A DNA stretch of 57,370 bases from Flavobacteriaceae bacterium (GCA_018260565.1 JAGLAZ010000009.1:1-57370); one strand, 5' to 3'. Counted from the first letter of the stretch, positions 27,064 through 36,015 are shown. The notes: generated by a model from the sequence alone, not told the origin. Translations and numbers: made by a program.

Positions 27064-28011
27064 TTAATTTTTCTTAAAAAATGCGTTAACAAACTCTTTT
27101 GCATTAAAGGCCTGCAGATCCCCAATTCTCTCGCCTACTCCTATATATTTAACAGGAATTTTAAATTGGTCACTTATCCCAATCACAACACCACCTTTTG
27201 CCGTTCCATCTAATTTAGTTATTGCAAGGGAGGTAACTTCGGTTGCTGCAGTGAATTGTTTGGCTTGTTCAAAGGCATTTTGCCCTGTGCTACCATCTAA
27301 AACAAGTAATACCTCATGAGGAGCGTCCGGTATTAATTTTTCCATTACTCTCTTAATTTTTGATAGCTCATTCATAAGATTAATCTTATTATGTAGCCTT
27401 CCGGCAGTATCTATAAGAACTATATCCGCACCCTGGGCAATGGCACTTTGAAGGGTATCATAGGCTACAGAAGCAGGATCAGCATTCATTCCTTGACTTA
27501 TAACCGGAACTCCAGCACGCTCTCCCCAAATTTTAATTTGGTCTACCGCGGCAGCTCGGAATGTGTCTGCAGCGCCAAGGATTACAGATTTACCTGAGGC
27601 CTTAAAGCGAGACGCCAGTTTTCCTATGGTTGTAGTTTTTCCAACCCCATTTACGCCCACCACCATAATTACATATGGCTTTATATTTTCTCCTACGGAT
27701 TGCTTCACTGAATTTTCTTCAGCTAATGCAGCTATCTCCTCTCGAAGAATTTCATCTAATTTGCTGGTATTTATATACTTATCTTTTGAAACGCGCGCCT
27801 CTATTCTTTCAATAATTTTAATTGTCGTAGCAGCACCTACATCAGATGCGATGAGTATTTCCTCCAGTTCATCCAAGACATCTTCATCTACTCGGCTTTT
27901 TCCGGCTACTGCCTTGCTCAGTTTTTCAAAGAAACCTTTATTGGACTTTTCTAATCCTGACTCTAAACTTTGTTTATCCTCTTTACCGAAGATATTTCCG
28001 AACCAACTCAT
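27064..28011 (-). CDS. ftsY: Signal recognition particle receptor FtsY
   Basis: 315 aa, the short form without the acidic A domain. The N-terminal helical bundle is followed by the SRP GTPase: GVNGVGKTTTIGKLA (G1), DTFRAAAVDQ, DTAGR (G3), TKLDGTAKGG (G4) and the C-terminal GVGERIGDLQAF. It docks SRP-ribosome complexes at the membrane. A TATTTTTG box lies 23 nt upstream. Confidence 0.96.
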   Translation of the reverse strand: MSWFGNIFGKEDKQSLESGLEKSNKGFFEKLSKAVAGKSRVDEDVLDELEEILIASDVGAATTIKIIERIEARVSKDKYINTSKLDEILREEIAALAEENSVKQSVGENIKPYVIMVVGVNGVGKTTTIGKLASRFKASGKSVILGAADTFRAAAVDQIKIWGERAGVPVISQGMNADPASVAYDTLQSAIAQGADIVLIDTAGRLHNKINLMNELSKIKRVMEKLIPDAPHEVLLVLDGSTGQNAFEQAKQFTAATEVTSLAITKLDGTAKGGVVIGISDQFKIPVKYIGVGERIGDLQAFNAKEFVNAFFKKN

Positions 28012-28034
28012 ACTTTTCTATTATGCCTTAGGAG

Positions 28035-28042
28035 CAAAAATA
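28035..28042 (-). promoter_or_regulatory. Putative -7 promoter element of ftsY
   Basis: The minus strand reads TATTTTTG (exact TAnnTTTG), between the ribosomal-protein terminator and the ftsY ATG at 28011. A TTG is present further upstream but at short (13-nt) spacing. Confidence 0.5.
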
Positions 28043-28061
28043 TCATTAAATAAAACAAAAA

Positions 28062-28086
28062 ACCCGAAAATTACTCATTTTCGGGT
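28062..28086 (-). terminator. Terminator of the rpmB-rpmG-DUF4295 operon
   Basis: A 10-bp stem (acccgaaaat, 28062-28071, with 28077-28086) and loop tactc, followed on the minus strand by a T-rich run. It separates the operon from ftsY. Confidence 0.85.
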
Positions 28087-28106
28087 AGTTGTATTGTAAA
28101 TGTAAC

Positions 28107-28259
28107 TTATTTCTTAAGGTAAGCGTCAGCTTCTTCAGCTACCATCACTTGCTCTTCAAATACATACGCTCCTGTTTTGGGAGATCGTACCATTTTAATC
28201 ACTTTTGTCATTTTTTTGGAAGCACCGTCACGAAGCGTTGCTACTACTTTCTTTGCCAT
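28107..28259 (-). CDS. DUF4295 family small basic protein, probably ribosomal
   Basis: A 50-aa gene, MAKKVVATLRDGASKKMTKV at the N-terminus and ADAYLKK at the end. It matches DUF4295, found in Bacteroidota directly after rpmG. Basic, small and encoded with two ribosomal proteins; I recall that a Bacteroidota-specific large-subunit protein (bL38) corresponds to this family, but I am not certain. Starts 8 bp after rpmG; same operon, with a terminator downstream. Confidence 0.85.
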   Translation of the reverse strand: MAKKVVATLRDGASKKMTKVIKMVRSPKTGAYVFEEQVMVAEEADAYLKK

Positions 28260-28267
28260 TTCTTAGG

Positions 28268-28453
28268 TTATTTAATTTCCTTGTGAAGGGTGTATTTTTT
28301 CATTACAGGGTTGAATTTTTTCAATTCAAGACGATCTGTAGTGTTTTTCTTATTTTTAGTAGTGATATAACGAGACATTCCCGGCATACCGCTTTCTTTA
28401 TGCTCTGTGCATTCCAAGATTACTTGGACTCTATTGGCGCCTTTTTTAGCCAT
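28268..28453 (-). CDS. rpmG: 50S ribosomal protein L33
   Basis: 61 aa: [20 protein letters not shown] at the start, then [12 protein letters not shown] and LELKKFNP, the L33 pattern. One cysteine only, so it is the zinc-independent (C-minus) type rather than the four-cysteine form. The start codon overlaps the rpmB stop (TAATG). Confidence 0.95.
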   Translation of the reverse strand: MAKKGANRVQVILECTEHKESGMPGMSRYITTKNKKNTTDRLELKKFNPVMKKYTLHKEIK

Positions 28454-28698
28454 TATTTCTTAATTTTAATAAATCCACCACGAATGCCTCTTTCTACAGC
28501 AGCATCCACTCCGATTTTGTTAATAATTCTAAGACCATGTGCAGATACTCGAAGCTTAATATTAGATTCAGTTTCTGCGAGAAAAAAATTCTTTTCTAAA
28601 AGATTTATTTCAAAGCGTCTTTTCGTTTTGTTATTTGCATGGGAAACATGGTTTCCCACCATGGCTTTTTTTCCCGTAATTTGGCACATTCTGGACAT
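28453..28698 (-). CDS. rpmB: 50S ribosomal protein L28
   Basis: 81 aa from the ATG at 28698 ([20 protein letters not shown]). A longer frame from 28743 adds 15 residues foreign to L28. [13 protein letters not shown] and the C-terminal [12 protein letters not shown] fit L28. First gene of the three-gene operon; promoter boxes lie about 45 bp upstream. Confidence 0.95.
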   Translation of the reverse strand: MSRMCQITGKKAMVGNHVSHANNKTKRRFEINLLEKNFFLAETESNIKLRVSAHGLRIINKIGVDAAVERGIRGGFIKIKK

Positions 28699-28740
28699 AT
28701 CGCTTGCTATTAAATTACCTCTCCTATTTATTTGAGTGGG

Positions 28741-28771
28741 CAAAAATAAGATTTTAAATTTACTCCTACAA
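28741..28771 (-). promoter_or_regulatory. Promoter of the rpmB operon (TTG-N20-TATTTTTG)
   Basis: The minus strand has TTG at 28771-28769 and TATTTTTG at 28748-28741, with a 20-nt spacer. Both flavobacterial boxes are at consensus spacing. The leader to the ATG would be about 38 nt. Confidence 0.6.
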
Positions 28772-28800
28772 TACTAATTATAAATTACTTAGGATTAATT

Positions 28801-30396
28801 TTATTTCGATCGATGTAAATACTTTCTCATAAACGGGTAAGCTATTAAAAATCCTAATATAATTACACAAATACGGTTAATGAAATCTCCATATTTTACA
28901 TAAGAAGATATTTCTGTATGGAGATTTACTGCAATTGGTAGATTTGTTTGTTCGCTGTAAAAGGTTTCCTGCACTATATCGCCTTTAGCATCTATGTGAG
29001 CAGAAATACCACTATTAGCAGCTCTGGCGATCTCTCGGCGCGTTTCTATAGCTCGTAATCTTGCATAACTAAGTAACTGTCTATGTCCTTCTGTACGGCC
29101 CCACCAAGAATCATTGGTCATAATTGCTAAAAAATTAGCACCTTTCTTTACATAGTCATTTACATATTCTCCATAAATGCTTTCATAACAAATTATGGGT
29201 GCTGCAATGGCCACTTTTTTGGGGTGCGGGAAAACTTTTCGCTCAGTACTTACTCCTAAAGAGTTAGTGCTACCGCCCATATTTAACATGATATTACCTA
29301 AAATAGGCTTTAATAATGATATGTATGGAAATATCTCTACAGCAGGTACAAGTTTTCCTTTATGATAAATGGATTGAACTGAAGTTTGATTTGGAGCTAA
29401 TTGAATCGAAGAATTATATGGGGTTACTTCGCCAGAAGGACTCATTGAATGCGAAGATATGCCGGATAAAAATACGGCTCCTGGATACTGCGTAAGAAAG
29501 TTTTCTACATTTTTCAATATAAAACTATTAGAGAGTCCGTTTTCTGAAAAAGAACCTCTCCCGGGTAGGGCTGTTTCTGGGGCTATAAAGTAGGTAGGTC
29601 TAATAGATGATGGGACTTTAGCAGTTCCTATTAAATCTGATAAAATCTGAATACTATCCTTTTGGTATTTTTCAGAATAAGGATCTAATGCAGGCTGAAT
29701 AAGCACCACATTAACTTTCCCCACAGATTTAGATGTAAAAGTGTAGTACTGTAACAAACTAATACCAATAGGAAGTAAAATCCAACCAGCTAGGATGGCT
29801 AAATTCTTCAGTAATGCCTTTCGTTTTCTACCTGCCTGAAATATACGAATGGTATAAAAAGCATAAACATTTGCCAATATAATCCAAAAACTTCCTCCTG
29901 TAGCACCCAGCGTATCATACCATTGAATAAGTTTTGGGAATTCTGAAAATGCATTTCCTAAATTCAGCCATGGCCAGCTTAATTCCCAGCTAAGGTGAAG
30001 TTTTTCAAAAGCCATCCATGACGCTACTAACCATGCCAAACCCCAGTAGGTACCTCTCCTTGTTTTATAAAAATGATAGGTCCAAAAAACAAATCCCATT
30101 AACAAAGAATTTAGCACAATGGGTAAAATTACTGCCGCTAAAGAATGAGATCCGTCTGGGTTTAACGAACCGTACAACCAGCCAGTAGAAACAGTATTCC
30201 AAATAACAAAAGAAAGAAAGGAAAGCAAAAAGACAGTGTTCCCCTTCCTTTTGATTTTAGCAAAATTTTGTACATCATGCTGAAGTAACAATAAAGGAAC
30301 AAAGGCAAACCACAGAAAAAATGGCAACCCATAAGTGGGCCAGCTTATTGCAAATAACACACCTGCTAACAGGCTAAGGATAAAGTACTTAGACAC
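28801..30396 (-). CDS. lnt: Apolipoprotein N-acyltransferase
   Basis: 531 aa. An N-terminal multi-pass membrane region is followed by a nitrilase-like domain with the catalytic triad visible: Glu in APETALPGRG, Lys in YHKGKLVPAVE and Cys in PIICYESIYGEYV. A last TM helix closes the protein. It adds the third acyl chain to lipoproteins, which fits the several lipoproteins encoded here. It overlaps murB by 8 bp (aminotransferase-murB-lnt unit). Confidence 0.95.
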   Translation of the reverse strand: MSKYFILSLLAGVLFAISWPTYGLPFFLWFAFVPLLLLQHDVQNFAKIKRKGNTVFLLSFLSFVIWNTVSTGWLYGSLNPDGSHSLAAVILPIVLNSLLMGFVFWTYHFYKTRRGTYWGLAWLVASWMAFEKLHLSWELSWPWLNLGNAFSEFPKLIQWYDTLGATGGSFWIILANVYAFYTIRIFQAGRKRKALLKNLAILAGWILLPIGISLLQYYTFTSKSVGKVNVVLIQPALDPYSEKYQKDSIQILSDLIGTAKVPSSIRPTYFIAPETALPGRGSFSENGLSNSFILKNVENFLTQYPGAVFLSGISSHSMSPSGEVTPYNSSIQLAPNQTSVQSIYHKGKLVPAVEIFPYISLLKPILGNIMLNMGGSTNSLGVSTERKVFPHPKKVAIAAPIICYESIYGEYVNDYVKKGANFLAIMTNDSWWGRTEGHRQLLSYARLRAIETRREIARAANSGISAHIDAKGDIVQETFYSEQTNLPIAVNLHTEISSYVKYGDFINRICVIILGFLIAYPFMRKYLHRSK

Positions 30397-31462
30397 AATA
30401 CAAACAATTTACTTCGCGTTCTAGCAAGATTCCAAAATGTTGAAAAATCGCCTCGATAATTTCACCAGAAAATTGATAAATTTCTTTTCCTGTTGCTTTT
30501 CCTGTCACATTGATTAATACCAATGCTTGCCTGGAATCCATTCCCACATTTCCTAAGACCTTTCCCTTCCAACCTGATTTTTCTATTAAGAAAGCAGCAG
30601 GAATTTTCACAGAATTATTGGAAGATGTAGGATATGTAGGTAAGTCCGGATATTCTAGTTTAATTTCTTCCGCTACCTGATGGTGTACTACTGGATTTTT
30701 AAAGAAACTCCCTGCATTACCAACAATGTTAGGATTTGGTAATTTTTCAGAACGAATTTTTATAACAGCATTGGCGATATCATTTGGACTGGGTTTACTG
30801 ATATTTAATTTTTCTAATTCTTCCTGTATAGTTCCATATTGAATTTTTAAAGCAAAATTTTCCTCTATATGCTGAAGCTGAAAGGTAACTTCTGTAATAA
30901 CCCAATCTTTATTTTGTTTAAAAAATGAATTTCGGTATTCAAAATCACAATCTTCAAGAAAAAAAGATTTCCATTCCCCAGAAGCTATATTATATGCACG
31001 ACAGGAATGGAAAATATCACAAATTTCTACACCATAGGCACCAATATTTTGCACAGGGGAAGTTCCACAATCGCCAGGTATCAATGCCAAATTTTCTAAT
31101 CCCTGTAATCCCATCTCCAGACTATAGAGTACTGCTTCGTGCCAAATTTCTGAAGTTGCAAGACTAAAAAGTGTGTGATCTTTTAATCTTTCTGTTTTTT
31201 TACCTTTAACAGACAGTTTAACTACAAATCCAGGAATAAAATCTCCTAAGACTACATTGCTACCGCCCCCTAAAATAAGCGATGGCTTTTCCGGCAGATG
31301 AATCTTCTTCCAAGTGAAGAATTCTTCTAATTGAGTTTCTGAATCAATTTTAATGAAATACTCGGCGGTGGACTGTAATCCAAAAGTGTTGAATTCCTTT
31401 AGAGGGAAATCCTTATGGATAGTTACAGGAGCATCCATGAGATCTGCAAAACTATTTTGCAT
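30389..31462 (-). CDS. murB: UDP-N-acetylmuramate dehydrogenase
   Basis: 357 aa. FAD-binding MurB of the long (type I) form: FNTFGLQSTAEYF, LGGGSNVVLGD, IPGDCGTSPVQNIGAYG, NAGSFFKNP, and the late AAFLIEKSGWKGK and GNVGMDSRQALVLIN. Reduces the enolpyruvyl group made by MurA; murA is encoded about 2 kb away on the same strand. It overlaps the aminotransferase gene by 11 bp. Confidence 0.95.
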   Translation of the reverse strand: MQNSFADLMDAPVTIHKDFPLKEFNTFGLQSTAEYFIKIDSETQLEEFFTWKKIHLPEKPSLILGGGSNVVLGDFIPGFVVKLSVKGKKTERLKDHTLFSLATSEIWHEAVLYSLEMGLQGLENLALIPGDCGTSPVQNIGAYGVEICDIFHSCRAYNIASGEWKSFFLEDCDFEYRNSFFKQNKDWVITEVTFQLQHIEENFALKIQYGTIQEELEKLNISKPSPNDIANAVIKIRSEKLPNPNIVGNAGSFFKNPVVHHQVAEEIKLEYPDLPTYPTSSNNSVKIPAAFLIEKSGWKGKVLGNVGMDSRQALVLINVTGKATGKEIYQFSGEIIEAIFQHFGILLEREVNCLYCV

Positions 31463-32657
31463 TTTTGTTTTTGTACTGTTGCAGAGCCAATGCCAACAAT
31501 TCTGCTGAGCGCAACAATGCTTTTTCCTCTAATACATAGGCAATCCTAACCTGGTGCTTACCCTTTTCTGGGTCATTGTAGAATCCACCTGCAGGGGCAA
31601 GCATAACCGTTTCGCCTTCATAAGAAAATTCATTTAGCAGAAATATCGAAAAATCTTCCGAATCTTCCACAGGAAGCTGAACTGTACAGTAAAACGCACC
31701 CTTTGGAGTTGGGCAAATGACCCCTGGGATAGCATTTAAAGCATTTACTAAAACATTTCTTCTTTTTTGATATTCTTCACGCACATTTCTCAGGTACTCT
31801 CCATCATTTTCATGTGCTTTAGTAGCTATCATTTGGCCTAAGACAACAGGGCTAAGTCTTGCTTGGGCAAATTTCATAGCTGCGCTTAAATAGCTCGCAG
31901 ATCGAGAAACCAAAAATCCAACTCGTGCACCGCATAAGCTGTATCTTTTTGATTCAGAATCAATTACAATAACATGCTCATCCAAACCTGTGAAACTAAG
32001 CATACTTGTATGGGAAGCACCATCATACACATATTCTCTGTAAACTTCATCAGAGATTATTGCAATATTTTTTTCAATTGCAAGGTTAGCAAGGGCCTGT
32101 AATTCCTCCCTTGTGTAAACATATCCTGTTGGATTTCCTGGATTGCAAATAAGGATTGCTTTAGTCTTAGGCGTAATGCTATCTCGGATTTCCTGAATTC
32201 CTGGCAAGGCAAAAGCGTCTTCTAAATAAGAACTCACAGCGTTTATTTTAACACCGTAAGCTGCTGCAAAACCATTGTAATTAGCATAAAAAGGATCTGG
32301 TGTAAGAATTTCGTCATCCTGATCGCATAATACACCAATAGCAAAACTAAGGGCTTCGGAACCACCATTGGTAACTATAAAATGATCTGGACCCACATCA
32401 GTAATTCCAAGTGAATGGTAGTATTTTGTTAAAGCTGCTCGGTATTGAGGCATACCTTCCGACATAGAATATTCCAAAACAGGAAGATTGAAATCTCGTA
32501 AAGCTTGTAAAGCGCTTGGAATACTTGGAATATCAGGCTGTCCTATATTTAAATGGTATACATATGTACCTCTCTCTTTGGCTGCTGTAGCAAAAGGAAC
32601 AAGTTTACGAATAGGAGATGCGGGCATCTGGAGTGCACGAGATGAGATATTTGGCAT
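31452..32657 (-). CDS. Class I/II PLP-dependent aminotransferase
   Basis: 401-aa fold-type I aminotransferase. LNIGQPDIPS near the N-terminus, CNPGNPTGYVY, SDEVYREYVYDG, and the PLP lysine Lys237 in SESKRYSLCGARVG are diagnostic. Similar enzymes act on aspartate, aromatic or branched-chain amino acids; the substrate is not evident. It leads the aminotransferase-murB-lnt unit, with a TAAATTTG box just upstream. Confidence 0.9.
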   Translation of the reverse strand: MPNISSRALQMPASPIRKLVPFATAAKERGTYVYHLNIGQPDIPSIPSALQALRDFNLPVLEYSMSEGMPQYRAALTKYYHSLGITDVGPDHFIVTNGGSEALSFAIGVLCDQDDEILTPDPFYANYNGFAAAYGVKINAVSSYLEDAFALPGIQEIRDSITPKTKAILICNPGNPTGYVYTREELQALANLAIEKNIAIISDEVYREYVYDGASHTSMLSFTGLDEHVIVIDSESKRYSLCGARVGFLVSRSASYLSAAMKFAQARLSPVVLGQMIATKAHENDGEYLRNVREEYQKRRNVLVNALNAIPGVICPTPKGAFYCTVQLPVEDSEDFSIFLLNEFSYEGETVMLAPAGGFYNDPEKGKHQVRIAYVLEEKALLRSAELLALALQQYKNKNAK

Positions 32658-32670
32658 ATTGGATTTTATA

Positions 32671-32678
32671 CAAATTTA
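32671..32678 (-). promoter_or_regulatory. Putative -7 promoter element of the aminotransferase-murB-lnt unit
   Basis: The minus strand reads TAAATTTG (exact TAnnTTTG), 13 nt before the ATG at 32657. The 190-bp gap from the thioesterase gene contains no clear terminator. Confidence 0.5.
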
Positions 32679-32847
32679 ATAATTATATAAGCTAAGTGTT
32701 TGAGAATTTTATATATTCCGAATTAATTAATATTTACTCCTACCAAGTGCAAATCTATAATTGGTAAACAATATTTCCGTTTACAATTCTCGGCACTTCA
32801 AAATGTAAAGACATTTTAAAAATAACCTCAGAAAATAAAACCAGTCT

Positions 32848-33234
32848 TTAATCTAAAACTGGAATGGGTTGTTTATTTTCATCTACAGCAACGAAAGTAA
32901 AACTACCTTGGATAGCACTTTCTCTTTGTGTAGAATACATCTCTTCGATAAAAATTTCAACATGTACATCAAGGCTGGTATTCCCTACCCTGGATATTCG
33001 CCCAATAAGTTCTATTATAGTCCCTGCTGGAATGGGTTTGGAAAAATCTATTTTATCGCTGGATACAGTAACACATCGCTTTCTAGAAAAACGAGTAGCT
33101 GCTATAAATGCAACCTCATCCATAAGTTGTAAGGCTGTTCCTCCAAATAAAGTATCGTAATGATTGGTAGTATTAGGAAATACTGCTTTAAAAATTCGGG
33201 TTTCAGACTTTTGAATTCTTTCTTCGAGATTCAT
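32848..33234 (-). CDS. Acyl-CoA thioesterase (hotdog fold)
   Basis: 128 aa, single hotdog domain of the YciA/ACOT type: NHYDTLFGGTALQLMDEVAF contains the Asn/His and Asp/Glu positions typical of this class, followed by VTVSSDKIDFSKPIPAG. Hydrolyses acyl-CoA thioesters. It lies 11 bp after murA and is probably in the DUF4290-murA operon. Confidence 0.88.
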   Translation of the reverse strand: MNLEERIQKSETRIFKAVFPNTTNHYDTLFGGTALQLMDEVAFIAATRFSRKRCVTVSSDKIDFSKPIPAGTIIELIGRISRVGNTSLDVHVEIFIEEMYSTQRESAIQGSFTFVAVDENKQPIPVLD

Positions 33235-33245
33235 TATTTATTACA

Positions 33246-34556
33246 TTATATTCTTTGAATATCTGCACCAATGGCGCGAAGACGCTCATCAATTCTTTCA
33301 TACCCCCTATCAATCTGCTCAATATTATGAATTACCGATTTTCCCTCAGCGGAAAGAGCTGCTATAAGGAGTGCATTTCCTGCCCGAATGTCTGGAGATG
33401 TCATCGTAGTTCCGCGCAATGGAAATTCATGGTTTAGTCCCACTACCGTGGCTCTATGAGGATCGCAAAGAATAATCTGAGCACCCATATCTATCAGTTT
33501 ATCCGTGAAGAACAGGCGAGACTCAAACATTTTTTGATGAATTAGCACCGTACCTTTGGCTTGTGTGGCTGTTACAAGTACAATAGAAAGTAAATCTGGT
33601 GTAAAACCCGGCCACGGTGCATCCGACACTGTGAGTATAGAACCATCAATAAATTTCCCAATCCGGTAATGTTCTTGGGCTGGGATAATCATATCATCAT
33701 CCTCCTGATCGATAATGATGCCTAACTTTCTGAAAACATCTGGAATAATGCCTAATTGATTCCAATGCACATTTTTAATTCGTAGGGCTGAACGCGTCAT
33801 TGCAGCAAGGCCTATCCAAGAGCCTATTTCTACCATATCTGGGAGCAATGTATGGGTGGTGCCGTGCAAGGAATTTACACCCTCTATGGTTAAAAGATTT
33901 GAACCGACGCCAGAAATCTGAGCGCCCATTCTATTTAACATTTTACATAATTGTTGAAGATATGGTTCGCAGGCGGCGTTATAAATTCTTGTTTTCCCTT
34001 TTGCTAAAACGGCAGCCATTATGATGTTAGCCGTACCCGTTACAGAAGCCTCATCGAGTAAAATAAATTTACCTTGTAATTCTTTTGCTTCTACAGTGTA
34101 GAATTGCTCTTCCTCATGGTATTTGAAAGAAGCGCCAAGTTCTACAAAGCCTTGAAAATGCGTGTCTAATCTTCTTCTACCTATTTTATCCCCACCTGGT
34201 GTAGGCATGCAAGCACTACCAAAACGTGCTAATAAAGGTCCCATCATCATAACAGAACCTCGTAATTTGGCACCATTTTTTTTAAATTCAGGAGATTTAA
34301 AGTACTGGCTATCAATAGAATCTGCTTGAAATGTAAAACTTCCTGAGCCATGCATTTCTACCTTGACTCCCATTTGACGCAATATTGCAATCAAGCGATT
34401 TACGTCGTGAATGTCTGGTACATTATCTATTCGAACTGGATCCTCCGTGAGAAGTACGGCACATAATATCTGAAGGGCTTCGTTTTTGGCACCTTGAGGA
34501 TTTATTTCGCCGGAAAGAGCTTTCCCACCGCGGATAAGGAAGGATTCAGTTTGCAT
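33246..34556 (-). CDS. murA: UDP-N-acetylglucosamine 1-carboxyvinyltransferase (Cys-to-Asp form)
   Basis: 436-aa EPSP-synthase-fold enzyme, first committed step of murein synthesis. GAKNEAL (Lys24 region), KLRGSVMMMGPLLARFG and RRRLDTHFQGF are typical. The loop that carries the catalytic cysteine in E. coli (PGGCxIGxRP) reads PTPGGDKIGRRR here: Asp123 takes the place of Cys115. Cys-to-Asp MurA enzymes remain active and are not alkylated by fosfomycin. The start codon overlaps the DUF4290 stop by one base. Confidence 0.95.
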   Translation of the reverse strand: MQTESFLIRGGKALSGEINPQGAKNEALQILCAVLLTEDPVRIDNVPDIHDVNRLIAILRQMGVKVEMHGSGSFTFQADSIDSQYFKSPEFKKNGAKLRGSVMMMGPLLARFGSACMPTPGGDKIGRRRLDTHFQGFVELGASFKYHEEEQFYTVEAKELQGKFILLDEASVTGTANIIMAAVLAKGKTRIYNAACEPYLQQLCKMLNRMGAQISGVGSNLLTIEGVNSLHGTTHTLLPDMVEIGSWIGLAAMTRSALRIKNVHWNQLGIIPDVFRKLGIIIDQEDDDMIIPAQEHYRIGKFIDGSILTVSDAPWPGFTPDLLSIVLVTATQAKGTVLIHQKMFESRLFFTDKLIDMGAQIILCDPHRATVVGLNHEFPLRGTTMTSPDIRAGNALLIAALSAEGKSVIHNIEQIDRGYERIDERLRAIGADIQRI

Positions 34557-35308
34557 TATTTATTGTTTGGTTTGCGGTATCTGTTGTTATATCGTTTCAC
34601 TCCAGTATTTCCGGATGTACCAGCCGAGTCATCTTGTGGAGAACGGTTGGCATTAAGATTTATATTTGAGTTGCCTTGATTGGAATTTTTTTGATTTTGA
34701 TTTGGGTTCCTATTTTGGTTGTTCTGATTCCTATTTCTATTATTTTGATTAGGACTAGATTGGTAATTTCTATGGGTATGTAGGCTTTCTACATGACTTG
34801 TGTCTAGTTTCCCATCTGAAAGATCATTTAGGTGCCGGAATATAACTTCATCCTTTACATTATCTTTATTATAGATATTGTAGGATTTTTTCATGTTATT
34901 GGCAATGGATTCTATCATTGCATTTTTATCCTCTCCTTCTTCTGTGTTTAGAGCAATATCTATTAAAGATAGTATGCTTTTGCCGTAAAACTTATAATCT
35001 CCTTGAAGTTTAGGATATTCTAATTTTTTTGGTTTGGTACGGAGCTCTTCCTCTGTAATTATAGGATAAGGTGAATCGACATCCAACTCAAATTCTGCAA
35101 GAATAAAAAGATGATCCCATAATTTTTCTGGTTCTGTAGGTCCGTTGCCATGGAAGGCATTACGCTGACGCATAAATTCTATGATGGCATGAGCCAATTT
35201 AGTTCTTTCTTCTTTATCTGCAGTTTCCTTGCATCTTTCTACGAGCGATTGCACCATGCGTCCATATTCCGGCATGCGCAAAGCCGTACGAGAAGTATTG
35301 TATTCCAT
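34556..35308 (-). CDS. DUF4290 family protein
   Basis: 250 aa. The N-terminal about 175 residues are a helical DUF4290 domain (MPEYGRMVQSLVERC, then MRQRNAFHGNGPTEPEKLWD, then PKLQGDYKFYGKS). The last about 70 residues are very rich in Asn and Gln with repeated NQN/NRN, plus a basic end, and look disordered. Conserved in Bacteroidota beside murA as here; function unknown to me. First gene of the murA operon, with a promoter box only 4 nt before its ATG. Confidence 0.82.
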   Translation of the reverse strand: MEYNTSRTALRMPEYGRMVQSLVERCKETADKEERTKLAHAIIEFMRQRNAFHGNGPTEPEKLWDHLFILAEFELDVDSPYPIITEEELRTKPKKLEYPKLQGDYKFYGKSILSLIDIALNTEEGEDKNAMIESIANNMKKSYNIYNKDNVKDEVIFRHLNDLSDGKLDTSHVESLHTHRNYQSSPNQNNRNRNQNNQNRNPNQNQKNSNQGNSNINLNANRSPQDDSAGTSGNTGVKRYNNRYRKPNNK

Positions 35309-35312
35309 TTTA

Positions 35313-35320
35313 CAAATATA
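35313..35320 (-). promoter_or_regulatory. Putative -7 promoter element of the DUF4290-murA operon
   Basis: The minus strand reads TATATTTG (exact TAnnTTTG) with only 4 nt between the box and the ATG at 35308, so transcription is predicted to start at or next to the start codon. Confidence 0.55.
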
Positions 35321-35378
35321 GAAATAAGGATTTTGTACTGAAATTATGTTGTTTTATTTAATTGTAGGAGTGTCTTGG

Positions 35379-35900
35379 TTATTTTTCATCTTTATACCAT
35401 GAAGAATATAAGACATAATTATTCGCTATTCTCTGTACCTCGCCCTTTGTTAGTTCGGGAGAGATATCTTTAATTTTTTTGGCAGGAATACCTCCCCAAA
35501 CTTCACCAGATTTAATATGTGTTCCCTGAACAACCACAGAGCCCGCACCTACTATAGAATTGCTTTCTACCACACAATTATCCATTACTATTGCACCCAT
35601 ACCTATCAATACATCATCGTGTATAGTGCAGCCATGTACTATAGCATTATGTCCTATGCTCACATTGTTTCCTATAACTAAAGGAAATTTCTGGTAGGTA
35701 CAGTGCAGCATCGCATTATCCTGAACATTCACCCTATTTCCTAATTTAATATAATGCACATCTCCACGGATCACAGCATTATACCATATACTACATTCGG
35801 TACCCGTTTCCACATCACCTATAACAGTTGCGGTTTCGGCAAGATAGGTGTCCTTCCCGATTATGGGGCTTTTGCCGAGTAGTGTTTTTATTAAAGCCAT
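35379..35900 (-). CDS. Gamma-carbonic anhydrase-like hexapeptide-repeat protein
   Basis: 173 aa, left-handed beta-helix. VIRGDVHYIKLGNRVNVQDNAMLHC, then GHNAIVHGCTIHDD, gives the three-His metal pattern of the YrdA/CaiE/gamma-CA family, followed by IGMGAIVMDNC and GAGSVV. Metal-binding; carbonic anhydrase activity is not assured for this subgroup. Monocistronic, cytosolic. Confidence 0.9.
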   Translation of the reverse strand: MALIKTLLGKSPIIGKDTYLAETATVIGDVETGTECSIWYNAVIRGDVHYIKLGNRVNVQDNAMLHCTYQKFPLVIGNNVSIGHNAIVHGCTIHDDVLIGMGAIVMDNCVVESNSIVGAGSVVVQGTHIKSGEVWGGIPAKKIKDISPELTKGEVQRIANNYVLYSSWYKDEK

Positions 35901-36015
35901 ACAAGTATTGATAGGTAAAGATATTTATTTAATTCCGTTTTGCAATGTAAATGGCTAACCAAAAAGGATATAACAGCAATTGATAGTATGGATATTCTTT
36001 TGATAGGATTTGCAG

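Noticed and set aside
27563-28735. Long + strand open frames (178 and 176 codons) over ftsY and the ribosomal protein genes
   Set aside because: They are antisense shadows of ftsY, DUF4295, rpmG and rpmB, whose products are unmistakable.
28699-28743. N-terminal extension of 15 residues to L28
   Set aside because: L28 begins at [12 protein letters not shown], and the extension overlaps the leader downstream of the consensus promoter.
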